Assembly: GCF_036503815.1 (NCBI RefSeq)
Contig: NZ_AP027764.1
Location: 4,278,001 to 4,342,000, forward strand
DNA length: 64,000 bases
Origin: Escherichia coli
GTDB lineage: Bacteria; Pseudomonadota; Gammaproteobacteria; Enterobacterales; Enterobacteriaceae
Direction: 5' to 3'
The first letter of the stretch is position 1, and every line of letters begins with the position of its first letter. Shown here in pieces: positions 36,086 through 45,168 of the stretch. Below the pieces are notes generated by a model. It was not told the origin of the DNA and searched no databases. It was given only the letters and a program-made list of their open reading frames with translations. The translations under genes were made by a program, and so were the position numbers.

Positions 36086-37270
36086 TTAACGGCTAAAGAA
36101 AGCGCGCTGGATCGCCATTTCGACACCGCGAACTTCGGCCAGGCCTTTCAGACGACCAATCGCGGAGTAACCTGGGTTGGTTTTCTTCTTCAGGTCGTCC
36201 AGCATCTGGTGACCGTGGTCCGGACGCATCGGGATCAGGTCTTCTTTGCCTTCCGCTTTACGACGATGCTCTTCTTCAACAATCGCTTTCACCACTTCGT
36301 ACATATCAACGTCACCGTTCAGGTGCGCCGCTTCGTGGAAGGTTTTCGGGTTATCTTCACGCATGGTGGAACGCAGATGGGTGAAGTAAATACGCGGACC
36401 GAACTGCTTGATCATATCAACCAGATCGTTGTCAGCACGCACGCCGTAGGAACCGGTGCACATGGTGAAACCGTTCGCCATGCTGTTTACGGTATCAACC
36501 ATCCACTGCATATCTTCAATGGTGGAAACGATACGCGGCAGGCCGAGGATTGGGCGCGGCGGATCGTCCGGGTGAACAGCCATACGCACGCCAACTTCTT
36601 CGGCAACCGGAATAATGGCTTTCAGGAAGACCGCAAAGTTTTCGCGCAGTTTGGCTTTGTCGATATCTTTGTACAGCTCCAGGTGCTTACGGAACTGGTC
36701 AAGGGTGTAGCCTTCTTCCGCGCCCGGCAGACCGGCAATGATGTTACGGGTCAGACGCGCTTTGTCTTCGTCGCTCATAGTGGCGAAGCGTTCAGCGGCC
36801 TGAGCAATTTCTTCTTCGGTGTAATCCGCTTCCGCGCCTGGACGCTTGAGGATGTGCATTTCAAACGCAGCAAATTCGATCTGGTCGAAGCGCAGAGCTT
36901 TGGAGCCATCTGGCAGCACGTATTCGAGGTCAGTACGGGTCCAGTCGAGCACCGGCATGAAGTTGTAGCACACGGTGCGAATGCCGCACTGCGCCAGATT
37001 GCGCAGAGTTTGCTGATAGTTAGCGATCCACTGCTCGTAGTTGCCAGTATGAGTTTTGATATCTTCGTGAATTGGCACGCTTTCTACGACAGACCACACC
37101 AGGCCTGCGTCTTCAACGATCGCCTTGCGTTTGAGGATCTCTTCTACGGACCATACTTCCCCGTTCGGGATATGGTGCAAAGCGGTAACCACGCCAGTCG
37201 CGCCCGCCTGACGGACATCAGCTAAAGTGACCGGATCATTAGGGCCGTACCAGCGCCAGGTCTGTTCCAT
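36086..37270 (-). CDS. uxuA: Mannonate dehydratase
   Basis: UxuA dehydrates D-mannonate to 2-keto-3-deoxygluconate, the entry to the KDG/Entner-Doudoroff pathway. It is a TIM-barrel enzyme related to xylose isomerase, with metal ligands visible in MAVHPDDPPRPILGLPRI, CTGSYGVRADNDLV, FTHLRST and MRPDHGHQ. The frame is open to 37306, but the ATG at 37270 preceded by AGAGGAA gives the 394-residue K-12 protein beginning MEQTWRWYG. It is the first gene of uxuAB. Confidence 0.96.
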   Translation of the reverse strand: MEQTWRWYGPNDPVTLADVRQAGATGVVTALHHIPNGEVWSVEEILKRKAIVEDAGLVWSVVESVPIHEDIKTHTGNYEQWIANYQQTLRNLAQCGIRTVCYNFMPVLDWTRTDLEYVLPDGSKALRFDQIEFAAFEMHILKRPGAEADYTEEEIAQAAERFATMSDEDKARLTRNIIAGLPGAEEGYTLDQFRKHLELYKDIDKAKLRENFAVFLKAIIPVAEEVGVRMAVHPDDPPRPILGLPRIVSTIEDMQWMVDTVNSMANGFTMCTGSYGVRADNDLVDMIKQFGPRIYFTHLRSTMREDNPKTFHEAAHLNGDVDMYEVVKAIVEEEHRRKAEGKEDLIPMRPDHGHQMLDDLKKKTNPGYSAIGRLKGLAEVRGVEMAIQRAFFSR

Positions 37271-37432
37271 GATTTTTCCTCTTTCACATAGTGGGTTCCA
37301 CAGCAAAGAGACGCGGAACCCTGGAGTTGTTTAGGTATCCGGATGAACAACCAGACCGCAGCCGTGGCATTGCATCGGATGAGATGGCGTATAAGTTCTA
37401 CCTTTTGGTAAGACATGTCAACCCGAATTCTA

Positions 37433-37448
37433 AAATTGGTTAACCACA
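37433..37448. promoter_or_regulatory. UxuR/ExuR operator near uxuA
   Basis: AAATTGGTTAACCACA closely fits the TTGGT-ACCAA palindrome bound by UxuR and ExuR. It lies about 165 bases before the uxuA start in the divergent uxuA-gntP region. Confidence 0.7.
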
Positions 37449-37522
37449 TCACAAGATTTTCACGCGCACGCTCGTTGCTGCAAATTGCAGCAACGGGTAA
37501 TTGATAGTTATTAATCAGAGGG

Positions 37523-37538
37523 TGTGACATTCATCGCA
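37523..37538. promoter_or_regulatory. CRP-like site upstream of gntP
   Basis: TGTGA-CATTCA-TCGCA matches the CRP consensus TGTGA-N6-TCACA in 9 of 10 fixed positions. In K-12 gntP is CRP-dependent, and this site lies between the two UxuR-type palindromes. Confidence 0.65.
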
Positions 37539-37540
37539 AC

Positions 37541-37556
37541 AATGGTTGACCAATTT
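37541..37556. promoter_or_regulatory. UxuR/ExuR operator near gntP
   Basis: AATGGTTGACCAATTT is the second TGGT-ACCA palindrome of the divergent region, 54 bases before the gntP start and about 108 bases centre to centre from the first. The spacing is close to ten helical turns, so a repression loop is possible. Confidence 0.7.
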
Positions 37557-37609
37557 ACATAACATGTCGCCCAAAATAACAACGGTTCAACCGGGTAAGG
37601 TAAAACGTT

Positions 37610-38953
37610 ATGCATGTGCTTAACATTCTTTGGGTAGTATTCGGTATCGGCCTGATGCTGGTACTGAATTTGAAGTTCAAAATCAATTCAATGGTGGCTT
37701 TGCTAGTGGCGGCGCTGTCCGTCGGGATGTTGGCGGGCATGGATTTGATGTCGCTGCTGCACACCATGAAAGCGGGCTTCGGCAACACGCTGGGGGAACT
37801 GGCAATCATTGTTGTGTTCGGTGCGGTCATTGGTAAATTGATGGTCGACTCCGGCGCGGCGCACCAGATAGCGCATACGCTGCTGGCGCGTCTCGGCCTG
37901 CGCTATGTCCAGATATCGGTGATTATCATCGGCCTGATTTTTGGTCTGGCGATGTTCTATGAAGTGGCCTTTATCATGTTAGCGCCGCTGGTTATCGTCA
38001 TTGCCGCCGAAGCTAAAATTCCGTTCCTGAAACTGGCTATTCCGGCAGTAGCGGCTGCTACCACCGCACATTCACTTTTCCCTCCGCAGCCGGGTCCGGT
38101 GGCGCTGGTGAATGCTTATGGTGCAGATATGGGGATGGTTTATATCTATGGTGTACTGGTGACAATCCCAAGCGTAATCTGCGCAGGCCTGATTCTGCCG
38201 AAGTTCCTCGGTAATCTTGAGCGCCCAACGCCATCATTCCTGAAAGCAGATCAACCGGTAGATATGAATAATCTGCCCTCTTTCGGCGTTTCGATTCTGG
38301 TGCCGCTGATCCCGGCAATCATTATGATCTCCACCACCATCGCCAATATCTGGCTGGTCAAAGACACCCCTGCGTGGGAAGTGGTTAACTTTATAGGTTC
38401 ATCGCCGATTGCAATGTTTATTGCGATGGTGGTTGCATTCGTACTCTTTGGCACCGCGCGTGGTCATGACATGCAGTGGGTGATGAACGCCTTTGAAAGC
38501 GCGGTAAAAAGCATTGCGATGGTGATTCTGATCATCGGTGCGGGCGGCGTGCTGAAGCAGACCATCATCGACACCGGCATTGGTGACACCATCGGCATGT
38601 TGATGTCCCACGGCAATATCTCGCCCTACATCATGGCATGGCTGATCACCGTACTGATTCGTCTGGCAACGGGTCAGGGTGTGGTTTCAGCGATGACCGC
38701 CGCCGGGATTATCAGTGCTGCAATCCTTGATCCAGCAACTGGTCAGCTGGTTGGCGTGAATCCGGCGCTGCTGGTACTGGCGACGGCTGCGGGTTCCAAC
38801 ACCCTCACCCACATTAACGATGCCTCATTCTGGTTGTTCAAAGGTTACTTTGACCTGTCAGTAAAAGACACGTTGAAAACCTGGGGTCTGCTGGAGCTGG
38901 TCAACTCCGTGGTTGGGCTGATTATTGTGTTGATTATTAGCATGGTAGCGTAA
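37610..38953 (+). CDS. gntP: GntP, gluconate/fructuronate:H+ symporter
   Basis: A 447-residue inner-membrane permease of the Gnt family with about 12-14 helices (for example ILWVVFGIGLMLVLNL, VIIIGLIFGLAMFYEVAFI, MVILIIGAGGVLKQTIIDTG). In E. coli it takes up gluconate and, with higher physiological relevance, fructuronate, which fits its regulation by UxuR beside uxuAB. Family motifs visible are HSLFPPQPGPVA and TATGQG-like LATGQGVVSAMTAAG. Length and sequence match K-12. Confidence 0.95.
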   Translation: MHVLNILWVVFGIGLMLVLNLKFKINSMVALLVAALSVGMLAGMDLMSLLHTMKAGFGNTLGELAIIVVFGAVIGKLMVDSGAAHQIAHTLLARLGLRYVQISVIIIGLIFGLAMFYEVAFIMLAPLVIVIAAEAKIPFLKLAIPAVAAATTAHSLFPPQPGPVALVNAYGADMGMVYIYGVLVTIPSVICAGLILPKFLGNLERPTPSFLKADQPVDMNNLPSFGVSILVPLIPAIIMISTTIANIWLVKDTPAWEVVNFIGSSPIAMFIAMVVAFVLFGTARGHDMQWVMNAFESAVKSIAMVILIIGAGGVLKQTIIDTGIGDTIGMLMSHGNISPYIMAWLITVLIRLATGQGVVSAMTAAGIISAAILDPATGQLVGVNPALLVLATAAGSNTLTHINDASFWLFKGYFDLSVKDTLKTWGLLELVNSVVGLIIVLIISMVA

Positions 38954-38961
38954 AAGAACAC

Positions 38962-38986
38962 CAGAGCCTGCCAATGGCAGGCTCTG
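38962..38986 (+). terminator. gntP terminator
   Basis: CAGAGCCTGCC / GGCAGGCTCTG with a 3-base loop and GTTTA tail lies 8 bases after the gntP stop codon. Confidence 0.85.
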
Positions 38987-39002
38987 TTTAGATTCGCCTT
39001 GT

Positions 39003-39100
39003 TTATGCCAGATGCGACGCTGCCGCGTCTTATCTGGCCTACAAAGGGCTAACGTGCAGGTTTTTTAGGTCTGATAGCGTAGCGCCTCAGGTACCAGCAT
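39003..39100. repeat. REP pair between gntP and fimH
   Basis: TATGCCAGATGCGACGCTGC (continuing CGCGTCTTATCTGGCCTAC) and an inverted partner TAGGTCTGATAGCGTAGCGC (continuing CTCAGG) form a BIME between the convergent gntP and fimH 3' ends. Confidence 0.8.
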
Positions 39101-39121
39101 TAGCAATGTCCTGTGATTTCT

Positions 39122-40024
39122 TTATTGATAAACAAAAGTCACGCCAATAATCGATTGCACATTCCCTGCAGTCACCTGCCCTCCGGTACGTGCGTAATTT
39201 GCTGTTAATCCCAGACTTACCGCCGAAGTCCCTACTGCTCCTAACGATACCGTGTTATTCGCTGGAATAATCGTACCGTTGCGCGTCAACTGTACGCCGA
39301 CGCCCTGCGCTGGTGAAAACGACGCGGTATTGGTGAAAATCGAATTGCCCGCATCTGCGGTTGTGCCGGAGAGGTAATACCCCAGGTTTTGGCTTTTCGC
39401 ACAATAAACGGTAAGAGGAATCGGCACTGAACCAGGGTAGTCTGGCAGAGTAACGGTGACATCACGAGCAGAAACATCGCAGCCGCCAGTAGGCACCACC
39501 ACATCATTATTGGCGTAAATATTCCACACAAACTGGAAATCATCGCTGTTATAGTTGTTGGTCTGTCGCAAAATAAGCACGGCAATTAATGAGCCAGCTT
39601 TAATCGCCACCCCGCCCGCACTGCTCACAGGCGTCAAATAAAGCGCCACCGGCCACGGCTTATCCGTTCTCGAATTATAAACAACGCGCGACGTTTCGCT
39701 GGTAGTCGGGAAAGGATAGCTACTGCCATTATATTTTACGGTCCCGGAAAAATGAGATAGCACGCCGCCATAAGCCGAACCTCGTTGCAATGTGACATAG
39801 TCTGTAATGGTTTCCGGGTAATCGTTATGACAAAAGATTTGCGTCGAAAGATCTACGACCAGGTTTTGCCCCACATTCACGGCAGGCGCAAGGTTTACAT
39901 AAACATTGGCGCTGCCACCGCCAATAGGGATAGCGGTGCCATTGGCGGTTTTACAGGCGAATGACCAGGCATTTACCGACCAACCCATCAACAGTACAGC
40001 AAACAGGGTAATAACTCTTTTCAT
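39122..40024 (-). CDS. fimH: FimH, mannose-binding tip adhesin of type 1 fimbriae
   Basis: A 300-residue tip adhesin. A 21-residue signal peptide (MKRVITLFAVLLMGWSVNAW S) is cut before FACKTANG. The lectin domain (mature 1-156) holds all mannose-pocket residues: F1, N46 and D47 in FCHNDYP, D54, and Q133, N135 and D140 in RQTNNYNSDDFQF. The pilin domain (160-279) donates to FimG. Against the K-12 sequence as I remember it, the mature protein differs at V27A, N70H, S78N and P91S. The start is the ATG at 40024; an upstream in-frame start adds three residues. It is the last gene of fimAICDFGH. The sequence is fully open even though the operon's switch appears locked OFF. Confidence 0.95.
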   Translation of the reverse strand: MKRVITLFAVLLMGWSVNAWSFACKTANGTAIPIGGGSANVYVNLAPAVNVGQNLVVDLSTQIFCHNDYPETITDYVTLQRGSAYGGVLSHFSGTVKYNGSSYPFPTTSETSRVVYNSRTDKPWPVALYLTPVSSAGGVAIKAGSLIAVLILRQTNNYNSDDFQFVWNIYANNDVVVPTGGCDVSARDVTVTLPDYPGSVPIPLTVYCAKSQNLGYYLSGTTADAGNSIFTNTASFSPAQGVGVQLTRNGTIIPANNTVSLGAVGTSAVSLGLTANYARTGGQVTAGNVQSIIGVTFVYQ

Positions 40025-40043
40025 TACAATCATCTCTTCGGAT

Positions 40044-40547
40044 TCAGCTGTAGGTATAGGTGATGCTAATCACTGCCTGAATGGTTCCCTGAGTGGCTCC
40101 GCCATTTACCGTCAATGCTCTGACCTGTAACGGGAAGTGCGCTGATTGTGAGGAATCATCCACCTGAACTGTTTTGGTTGCGCCAGTATTCAATGTGTTG
40201 CCACTGTCATCCTGTAGCTCTAACTGGATGTTTTGCGCGGTCCCCTGGTTTTTATAATATCCGGTACTGTCGGCTGCCCCGCTGAAGCTGGCGGTGACCC
40301 TCGACGTTCCCACCGGACAATGAGTCAACTCAAGCGCAACATCATGCCAGGCCGATGCCGCCCCGGCAGACATCAGACTGAAAGAATAAAGATCGCCGAG
40401 ATCTACCGTGGCATTGGTGGTGGAAACCGTACACGGTTTGGCGACGACCTTACCGTTCACGGTGATCGTGACATCGGCTGCCTGTAGCGTCGCACTTACG
40501 AGCATCAACATTGCCGCCAATAAACACCCACGTTTGCGCCATTTCAT
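40044..40547 (-). CDS. fimG: FimG, tip fibrillum adaptor
   Basis: A 167-residue minor pilin that joins FimH to FimF. The signal peptide ends at ATLQA-ADVTI. The disulfide pair lies in VVAKPCTVS and ELTHCPVG, the N-terminal donor strand is ADVTITVNGKVV, and the penultimate tyrosine motif of pilins is present at SITYTYS. The frame is open two codons upstream; the ATG at 40547 gives the K-12 length. Confidence 0.95.
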   Translation of the reverse strand: MKWRKRGCLLAAMLMLVSATLQAADVTITVNGKVVAKPCTVSTTNATVDLGDLYSFSLMSAGAASAWHDVALELTHCPVGTSRVTASFSGAADSTGYYKNQGTAQNIQLELQDDSGNTLNTGATKTVQVDDSSQSAHFPLQVRALTVNGGATQGTIQAVISITYTYS

Positions 40548-40559
40548 GAGCATCTCCAG

Positions 40560-41090
40560 TTACTGATATTCAAGAGTGAAGGTAGCCGTGGCATTGATAT
40601 GCCCCGCAGTGACCGGCACCTGTGTCGCCATTAACCGGGCGTAAAAATTCAGCGTATTTGGTTTACCCGGCGTCAGGGTCGTCCACGAAATCGCGGAGGA
40701 TGGCGCATTAAGGGGGATCTGATTTTGTTGCTCATTCAGAAGCTGTATTCCCAGCCCCGCAGCCGCTGACACCGTATTTTCAAGTGCAAGCAGGTTGGCA
40801 TTGTGTCTATCTGCAACGCCGGTAAACCCAACCTTTACGGCAGAAACGGCATTACCACAGGGTGACAGCAAAATACGAAATGGAACGACAGGAGTCGTCG
40901 CGCCAATGTTGTTAAATTGCTTCGCCGCGTTTTCCATCAGATCAACAGTAAAATTGGTTGATTCCGCGGCCACACTACAGCCGTTATCTCTGACATAGCC
41001 GCGGATAGTAATCGTGCTATCCGCAGCCAAAGCGTGACTTACCGCCAGCCACAAAAAAGCGCACAGAAGATAAAAAGGTTTGCTTTTCAT
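40560..41090 (-). CDS. fimF: FimF, tip fibrillum adaptor
   Basis: A 176-residue minor pilin between FimG and the FimA rod. Signal peptide MKSKPFYLLCAFLWLAVSHA, then mature ADSTITIRGYVRDNGCSV with the donor strand, a second cysteine at LLSPCGNAV, and the C-terminal beta-zipper motif TATFTLEYQ. AGGGGG precedes the ATG. It lies 9 bases after fimD. Confidence 0.95.
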   Translation of the reverse strand: MKSKPFYLLCAFLWLAVSHALAADSTITIRGYVRDNGCSVAAESTNFTVDLMENAAKQFNNIGATTPVVPFRILLSPCGNAVSAVKVGFTGVADRHNANLLALENTVSAAAGLGIQLLNEQQNQIPLNAPSSAISWTTLTPGKPNTLNFYARLMATQVPVTAGHINATATFTLEYQ

Positions 41091-41099
41091 CACGCCCCC

Positions 41100-43736
41100 T
41101 TAACGACATTCAGCTGATAGCTGGGTTAATAACTGCTGCTGACTCTCTGGTGGCAGTTGATAATTGGCGACACAGTGAGCATTTTCCTCTTCTCCCCATT
41201 TCACCTGAACTTTTCCCGCTAAAGGCATCCCGCTGAGATAAACCTGACCATTATCCGCAACAATGCCGCTACTCTGGCTACTCTCTGATGTGACCATCGC
41301 CCCAAACGGCAGCGGCTTATTATTATGGGTTAGCGTCATGAGCAGTTTTATCCCAACACGCGCTTTAAACTCTGCTCGCACAATTGCCCCACGGGTGGGA
41401 ACAACGTTAGCAACCGCGTTATCTAAATCGACGTTATCAGCCAGGGTATTGGTATCCAGCGCCACTCTATTTTCCCGATATTCTGTGGCATAAGGCAGCA
41501 CGGCATAGCCGCGCCAGTCGGTACGCACCCCCGTCTGGTTTTCAACTTTTGCATCTTTTGCGCCAGGCGCTTTAACTAGCACCACCGTATCGTTTAACGG
41601 CTGCCCCAGCGTTACGCCATTGGCATGAGCCAATACCCCACCGCTGATTCCGTAATAGAGCTGCTTAATATCATCGCTATGGCTGTAACCAATGTTGGCA
41701 TTGCCGTAGCCACCGCGATAATTCAGCGCGGCGTAGCCTGTACTTCCGCTATTACCATCGCCTCCCCCGGCATAGCCGGTTTGCACGCTATAGCTGAGGT
41801 TATTGTCTTCCAGCAACGTACCGTATACGCCCGCAAGGTTGGTCATCCGACCGTTGAGATCGTGTGACATGCTGTAGCTGGCACTGGCATGTCGCCACTG
41901 AGATTTACTGTCAGAACGCAGCCAGTGGCTGAAAGGAATATTGACGTTAAGAGCCAACATCTGATCCCGTCCTTTTTGCCACGCGTTTTTCGTCAGGCTA
42001 TAGCTGAGCGTCCAGTTGATATCTTCGAAAGCAGTATTTAATCCAGCCTGGAATTGCTCATCGACATTACTCGTTCCCCAATAAGTTTGATGGCTACCAC
42101 TCAAATACAGTGTTGATGTGCGTCCGAGTTGCTGAGTAACAGTGAGCTGTAATTTCCCGCGTTTGTTATAAGCGAGATTGTAATAGTCGGTAAATTTCGG
42201 CTTAACCTGAATAACACCATCCTGTGTTTCGATGTTGTAGCCACTCATTCGGCTGTATGTTGTATCAGCGAAATTAAAATACCCGCTGGTCGAGTAACGG
42301 TAACCCACTAACTGAAAATTCGTACCTGACTCATTGAGCGATTTGTTATAGAGAAAACGCACCGATTGCCCGTCATGCTGACTGTCATCAGGAAGTGTGG
42401 AATTAGCCTGCGTCATATCCACGGACAGAGCGCCCAGTGCCCCCATGTTTTTCCCGATACCGAAATTAAAAGCGCGATAACGATCCGCCAGTTGCGTTCC
42501 ACCATATATTGTCCAGCCAGCCGGAAGGCCGTGGAGTAATGTACTCTGGAAAAAACGGGGTTTATCCTGTTGCGCATTTCCACTACGGTATTCTCCTGCC
42601 GTAATGGAATAACGAGTATGCCCTTCACGTTGCAAAAGCGGGACTGACGAATAGGGTACGGTAAAGATCTGCGTGCTACCGTCAGCCTCTTTAATCGTTA
42701 CCTGCAAGTCACCACTATTACCTGCGGCATAGATATCGTTGATGGTAAAAGGCCCCGGTGGCACCGTACTATTATAAATGTCATACCCATTTTGTTTAAT
42801 AGTGACCTGTGCAGTACCACGAGCAATACCGTGGATCACCGGGGCAAATCCTCTTTGGCTATCGGGTAACATATTGTCATCTGAGGCCAATTGTGCGCCG
42901 CGAAAGTTAATACCATCGAAAATATCGCCCTGAGTATAACCATCACCCAGCGTCAGCCGGGAACGTAACGGAATTATGTCTCGCTCAAGCCAGGTATTGA
43001 TATGCTGCCATTTATTTTTGCTACCTGATGAACTGTCGCTACTGTTATAACTCCAGGTGGTATTGTCGCGTAAACGCCACGCACCAATATTTAACCCACT
43101 CTGTAGGTTTAAATATGCATAATGACTGTTACCACCAATCCGATTCTGTACACTATTTCCGCTGAAATTATAATTGAGCAATCCGGCATTAATACCGGGA
43201 TCCCATAACTCAGGAGGAATATAACCACGCGCGCGATTACTCATAAATGCCTGAGGGATCGTCAGGTTGAGTCGCTGCTGACCAACATCTAAATGCGCAG
43301 TAGCGTCATGGATCATTGAGGTTAATGGCACGCAGGCATCATCCGCCAGCAGATTCATACCGGAGACAGAAGCCGTATTCAGCCCCATACTGGCAAGTTG
43401 CGCGCGTGTCAGGCAGGGAACAATCCCTTGTTCACTGTCGCCCGTATTAAATGTGACATCACGCGTTGCCATATAACCATTATTCAAATAGATATCGACG
43501 CGATACGTCCCTGGCGGTAATTCTTGACCATTCTCAAAACGCGATAAATCGGCCACAGCCTGGGGATCATCCGCTAAAAAGCGCGGATTAAAATAGAGTT
43601 CGGCAGATGACAAAGGTGCCTGTGCGGCAAAAGCACAGGCGACAAAGAGCCGAACAAAAAAACCAGCCAGACGAGGCTTACGAATATGCAAGCATTGTGT
43701 GTTTCGCTGGTAAAGTCTTAAATTCAGATATGACAT
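41100..43736 (-). CDS. fimD: FimD, outer-membrane usher
   Basis: An 878-residue usher that forms the 24-strand outer-membrane pore through which chaperone-subunit complexes are assembled. Signal region to APLSSAE, N-terminal chaperone-binding domain (LYFNPRFLADDPQAVADLSRF), beta barrel with plug domain (GFAPVIHGIARGTAQVTIKQNGYDIYNSTVPPGPF), and C-terminal domains with the disulfide near the end (AHCVANYQ ... LSAECR). It differs from K-12 by only scattered substitutions. GGAGGAATA precedes the ATG. Confidence 0.96.
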   Translation of the reverse strand: MSYLNLRLYQRNTQCLHIRKPRLAGFFVRLFVACAFAAQAPLSSAELYFNPRFLADDPQAVADLSRFENGQELPPGTYRVDIYLNNGYMATRDVTFNTGDSEQGIVPCLTRAQLASMGLNTASVSGMNLLADDACVPLTSMIHDATAHLDVGQQRLNLTIPQAFMSNRARGYIPPELWDPGINAGLLNYNFSGNSVQNRIGGNSHYAYLNLQSGLNIGAWRLRDNTTWSYNSSDSSSGSKNKWQHINTWLERDIIPLRSRLTLGDGYTQGDIFDGINFRGAQLASDDNMLPDSQRGFAPVIHGIARGTAQVTIKQNGYDIYNSTVPPGPFTINDIYAAGNSGDLQVTIKEADGSTQIFTVPYSSVPLLQREGHTRYSITAGEYRSGNAQQDKPRFFQSTLLHGLPAGWTIYGGTQLADRYRAFNFGIGKNMGALGALSVDMTQANSTLPDDSQHDGQSVRFLYNKSLNESGTNFQLVGYRYSTSGYFNFADTTYSRMSGYNIETQDGVIQVKPKFTDYYNLAYNKRGKLQLTVTQQLGRTSTLYLSGSHQTYWGTSNVDEQFQAGLNTAFEDINWTLSYSLTKNAWQKGRDQMLALNVNIPFSHWLRSDSKSQWRHASASYSMSHDLNGRMTNLAGVYGTLLEDNNLSYSVQTGYAGGGDGNSGSTGYAALNYRGGYGNANIGYSHSDDIKQLYYGISGGVLAHANGVTLGQPLNDTVVLVKAPGAKDAKVENQTGVRTDWRGYAVLPYATEYRENRVALDTNTLADNVDLDNAVANVVPTRGAIVRAEFKARVGIKLLMTLTHNNKPLPFGAMVTSESSQSSGIVADNGQVYLSGMPLAGKVQVKWGEEENAHCVANYQLPPESQQQLLTQLSAECR

Positions 43737-43802
43737 TATTCCTCCGGTTTAAAATTACCCGGCAGTCAATTCTTTTTATTCAGGCGAAAAATTCCCCCTG
43801 CG

Positions 43803-44528
43803 TTATTCCATTACGCCCGTCATTTTTGGAGTAAGTGCGCCATAATCATTTATTGTTCGGTAAGTAATGTTGCTTCCTGCATCAGAAGGTAATTTAACTG
43901 TGCTTTCGCCCATTGGAGGCACCAATGCATTTTCAAGAACCCGAGTTCCGGCATTCAACTCTGTTACCGTCAGGTAATAGGGTGTCGGGTTAATCAGCGT
44001 CAGAGAATTCGCGCTACGACGAAATCTTAACTTTTCTGCGGCCTGATCGGGTGGCAACGCTAATTTAGCCGGGCGATAGTACAATTTAATGCGGCTGATA
44101 ATTGCGAGCTGTAGCGTATTCTCAGTCAATTTTGATTTATCCATTGACGGAATCGCTTTAACGTTCATCCAGAATAAACTTTCCCGATCCTGTGGCAATT
44201 GGTTATTTGTGGCATCAAGAATACGCAAGGTATTCTCTTTTTTCCCCTTCATCGCAAACAGAGGTGGTGTCACGATAAAACGACCATCCTTTACACCATC
44301 GGCATTTTCTACCCATGATTGAATTAAATAGGTGCTATTTTCATCATTATTTGTCACGGCAAGTTGTACTTGTTTTTGCCCTGCCGGATAAATAACGCGA
44401 GTCGCACCTAAGGCCACTCCTGCTTCCGCGCGTCCGGCAGCCATCATTGCCATGATCATCAGGATACCTGCCAGCAAGCAGAATGTTATTTCCTGCAATT
44501 TCCTTACATTGACGTTTTTATTACTCAC
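43803..44528 (-). CDS. fimC: FimC, periplasmic pilus chaperone
   Basis: A 241-residue PapD-type chaperone. It completes the fold of Fim subunits by donor-strand complementation. Signal peptide to GRAEA, mature GVALGATRVIYPAGQKQV; the anchoring arginine is in the mature N-terminus (ATRVIY) and the lysine in RIKLYYRPAKLAL; the G1 donor strand is in the segment ENTLQLAIISRIKLYYRP. Translation starts at a GTG, as in K-12. Confidence 0.95.
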   Translation of the reverse strand: MSNKNVNVRKLQEITFCLLAGILMIMAMMAAGRAEAGVALGATRVIYPAGQKQVQLAVTNNDENSTYLIQSWVENADGVKDGRFIVTPPLFAMKGKKENTLRILDATNNQLPQDRESLFWMNVKAIPSMDKSKLTENTLQLAIISRIKLYYRPAKLALPPDQAAEKLRFRRSANSLTLINPTPYYLTVTELNAGTRVLENALVPPMGESTVKLPSDAGSNITYRTINDYGALTPKMTGVME

Positions 44529-44564
44529 TGTCCTGTTCCTGTTATCACATTATCTGCTGAACAA

Positions 44565-45104
44565 TTACTGATAGGTTAAAGAGAACCAGGCCTGAGCATT
44601 GGCGATGCCGCCAGTAACCCGACGCCCGGTAGCACGATATTTGGCGATGAAATGTAACGACGTAGAGCCTGAGTAAAGTCGTTTCCAGTTTGCTGGAGGA
44701 CGATTAATCGGTACAAGGTTTCCTTCATCATCAAACAACGCTACGCCAATATTGGTGGCAATCCCTGGCCCCTCTCCCACGGAAAGCACATCCGGATTTT
44801 TACCATCCGCGACACCGTGAAACGCCACACCCACACGTTCACTCACCACCGTGCTACATTCCCGTAAATGAATAACAAAAGGCACCGGTGCGCTATCTTC
44901 CCCAACCGCATGAAACCGGTTACTGCTGATTTGCCCCATATTGACCGTCATTTGTTTATCACCAGCTTCAATCCGGCAAGCTTCTGCAATAATGACGCCC
45001 TGAAATTGCATATTTCCGCCGGGCAACGTGGTGTTCCATTTATTTCCGGCCAGAGCAAACATTGGCAGCAACGACGCTAATAGAAATAATCTCTTCCTTT
45101 TCAT
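44565..45104 (-). CDS. fimI: FimI, pilin-like rod terminator subunit
   Basis: A 179-residue FimA-like protein needed for rod anchoring or termination in type 1 fimbria formation. Signal peptide MKRKRLFLLASLLPMFALA, cysteines in IAEACRIEAG and HLRECSTVV, and the C-terminal pilin motif AQAWFSLTYQ. It lies 64 bases after fimA, whose transcript is mostly terminated or processed in between. Confidence 0.93.
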   Translation of the reverse strand: MKRKRLFLLASLLPMFALAGNKWNTTLPGGNMQFQGVIIAEACRIEAGDKQMTVNMGQISSNRFHAVGEDSAPVPFVIHLRECSTVVSERVGVAFHGVADGKNPDVLSVGEGPGIATNIGVALFDDEGNLVPINRPPANWKRLYSGSTSLHFIAKYRATGRRVTGGIANAQAWFSLTYQ

Positions 45105-45168
45105 CGTTATTTATATCGCACAAGGGTGGGCATCCCTGCCCGTAATGACGTCCCTGAACCTGGGTAGG

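Noticed and set aside
36209..37225. 338-codon frame opposite uxuA
   Set aside because: Same reason: antisense shadow of uxuA with no start context and no family match.
38941..39120. Possible CRISPR-like repeats between gntP and fimH
   Set aside because: The repeated palindromes are REP elements; there is no regular spacer pattern here or elsewhere in the window.
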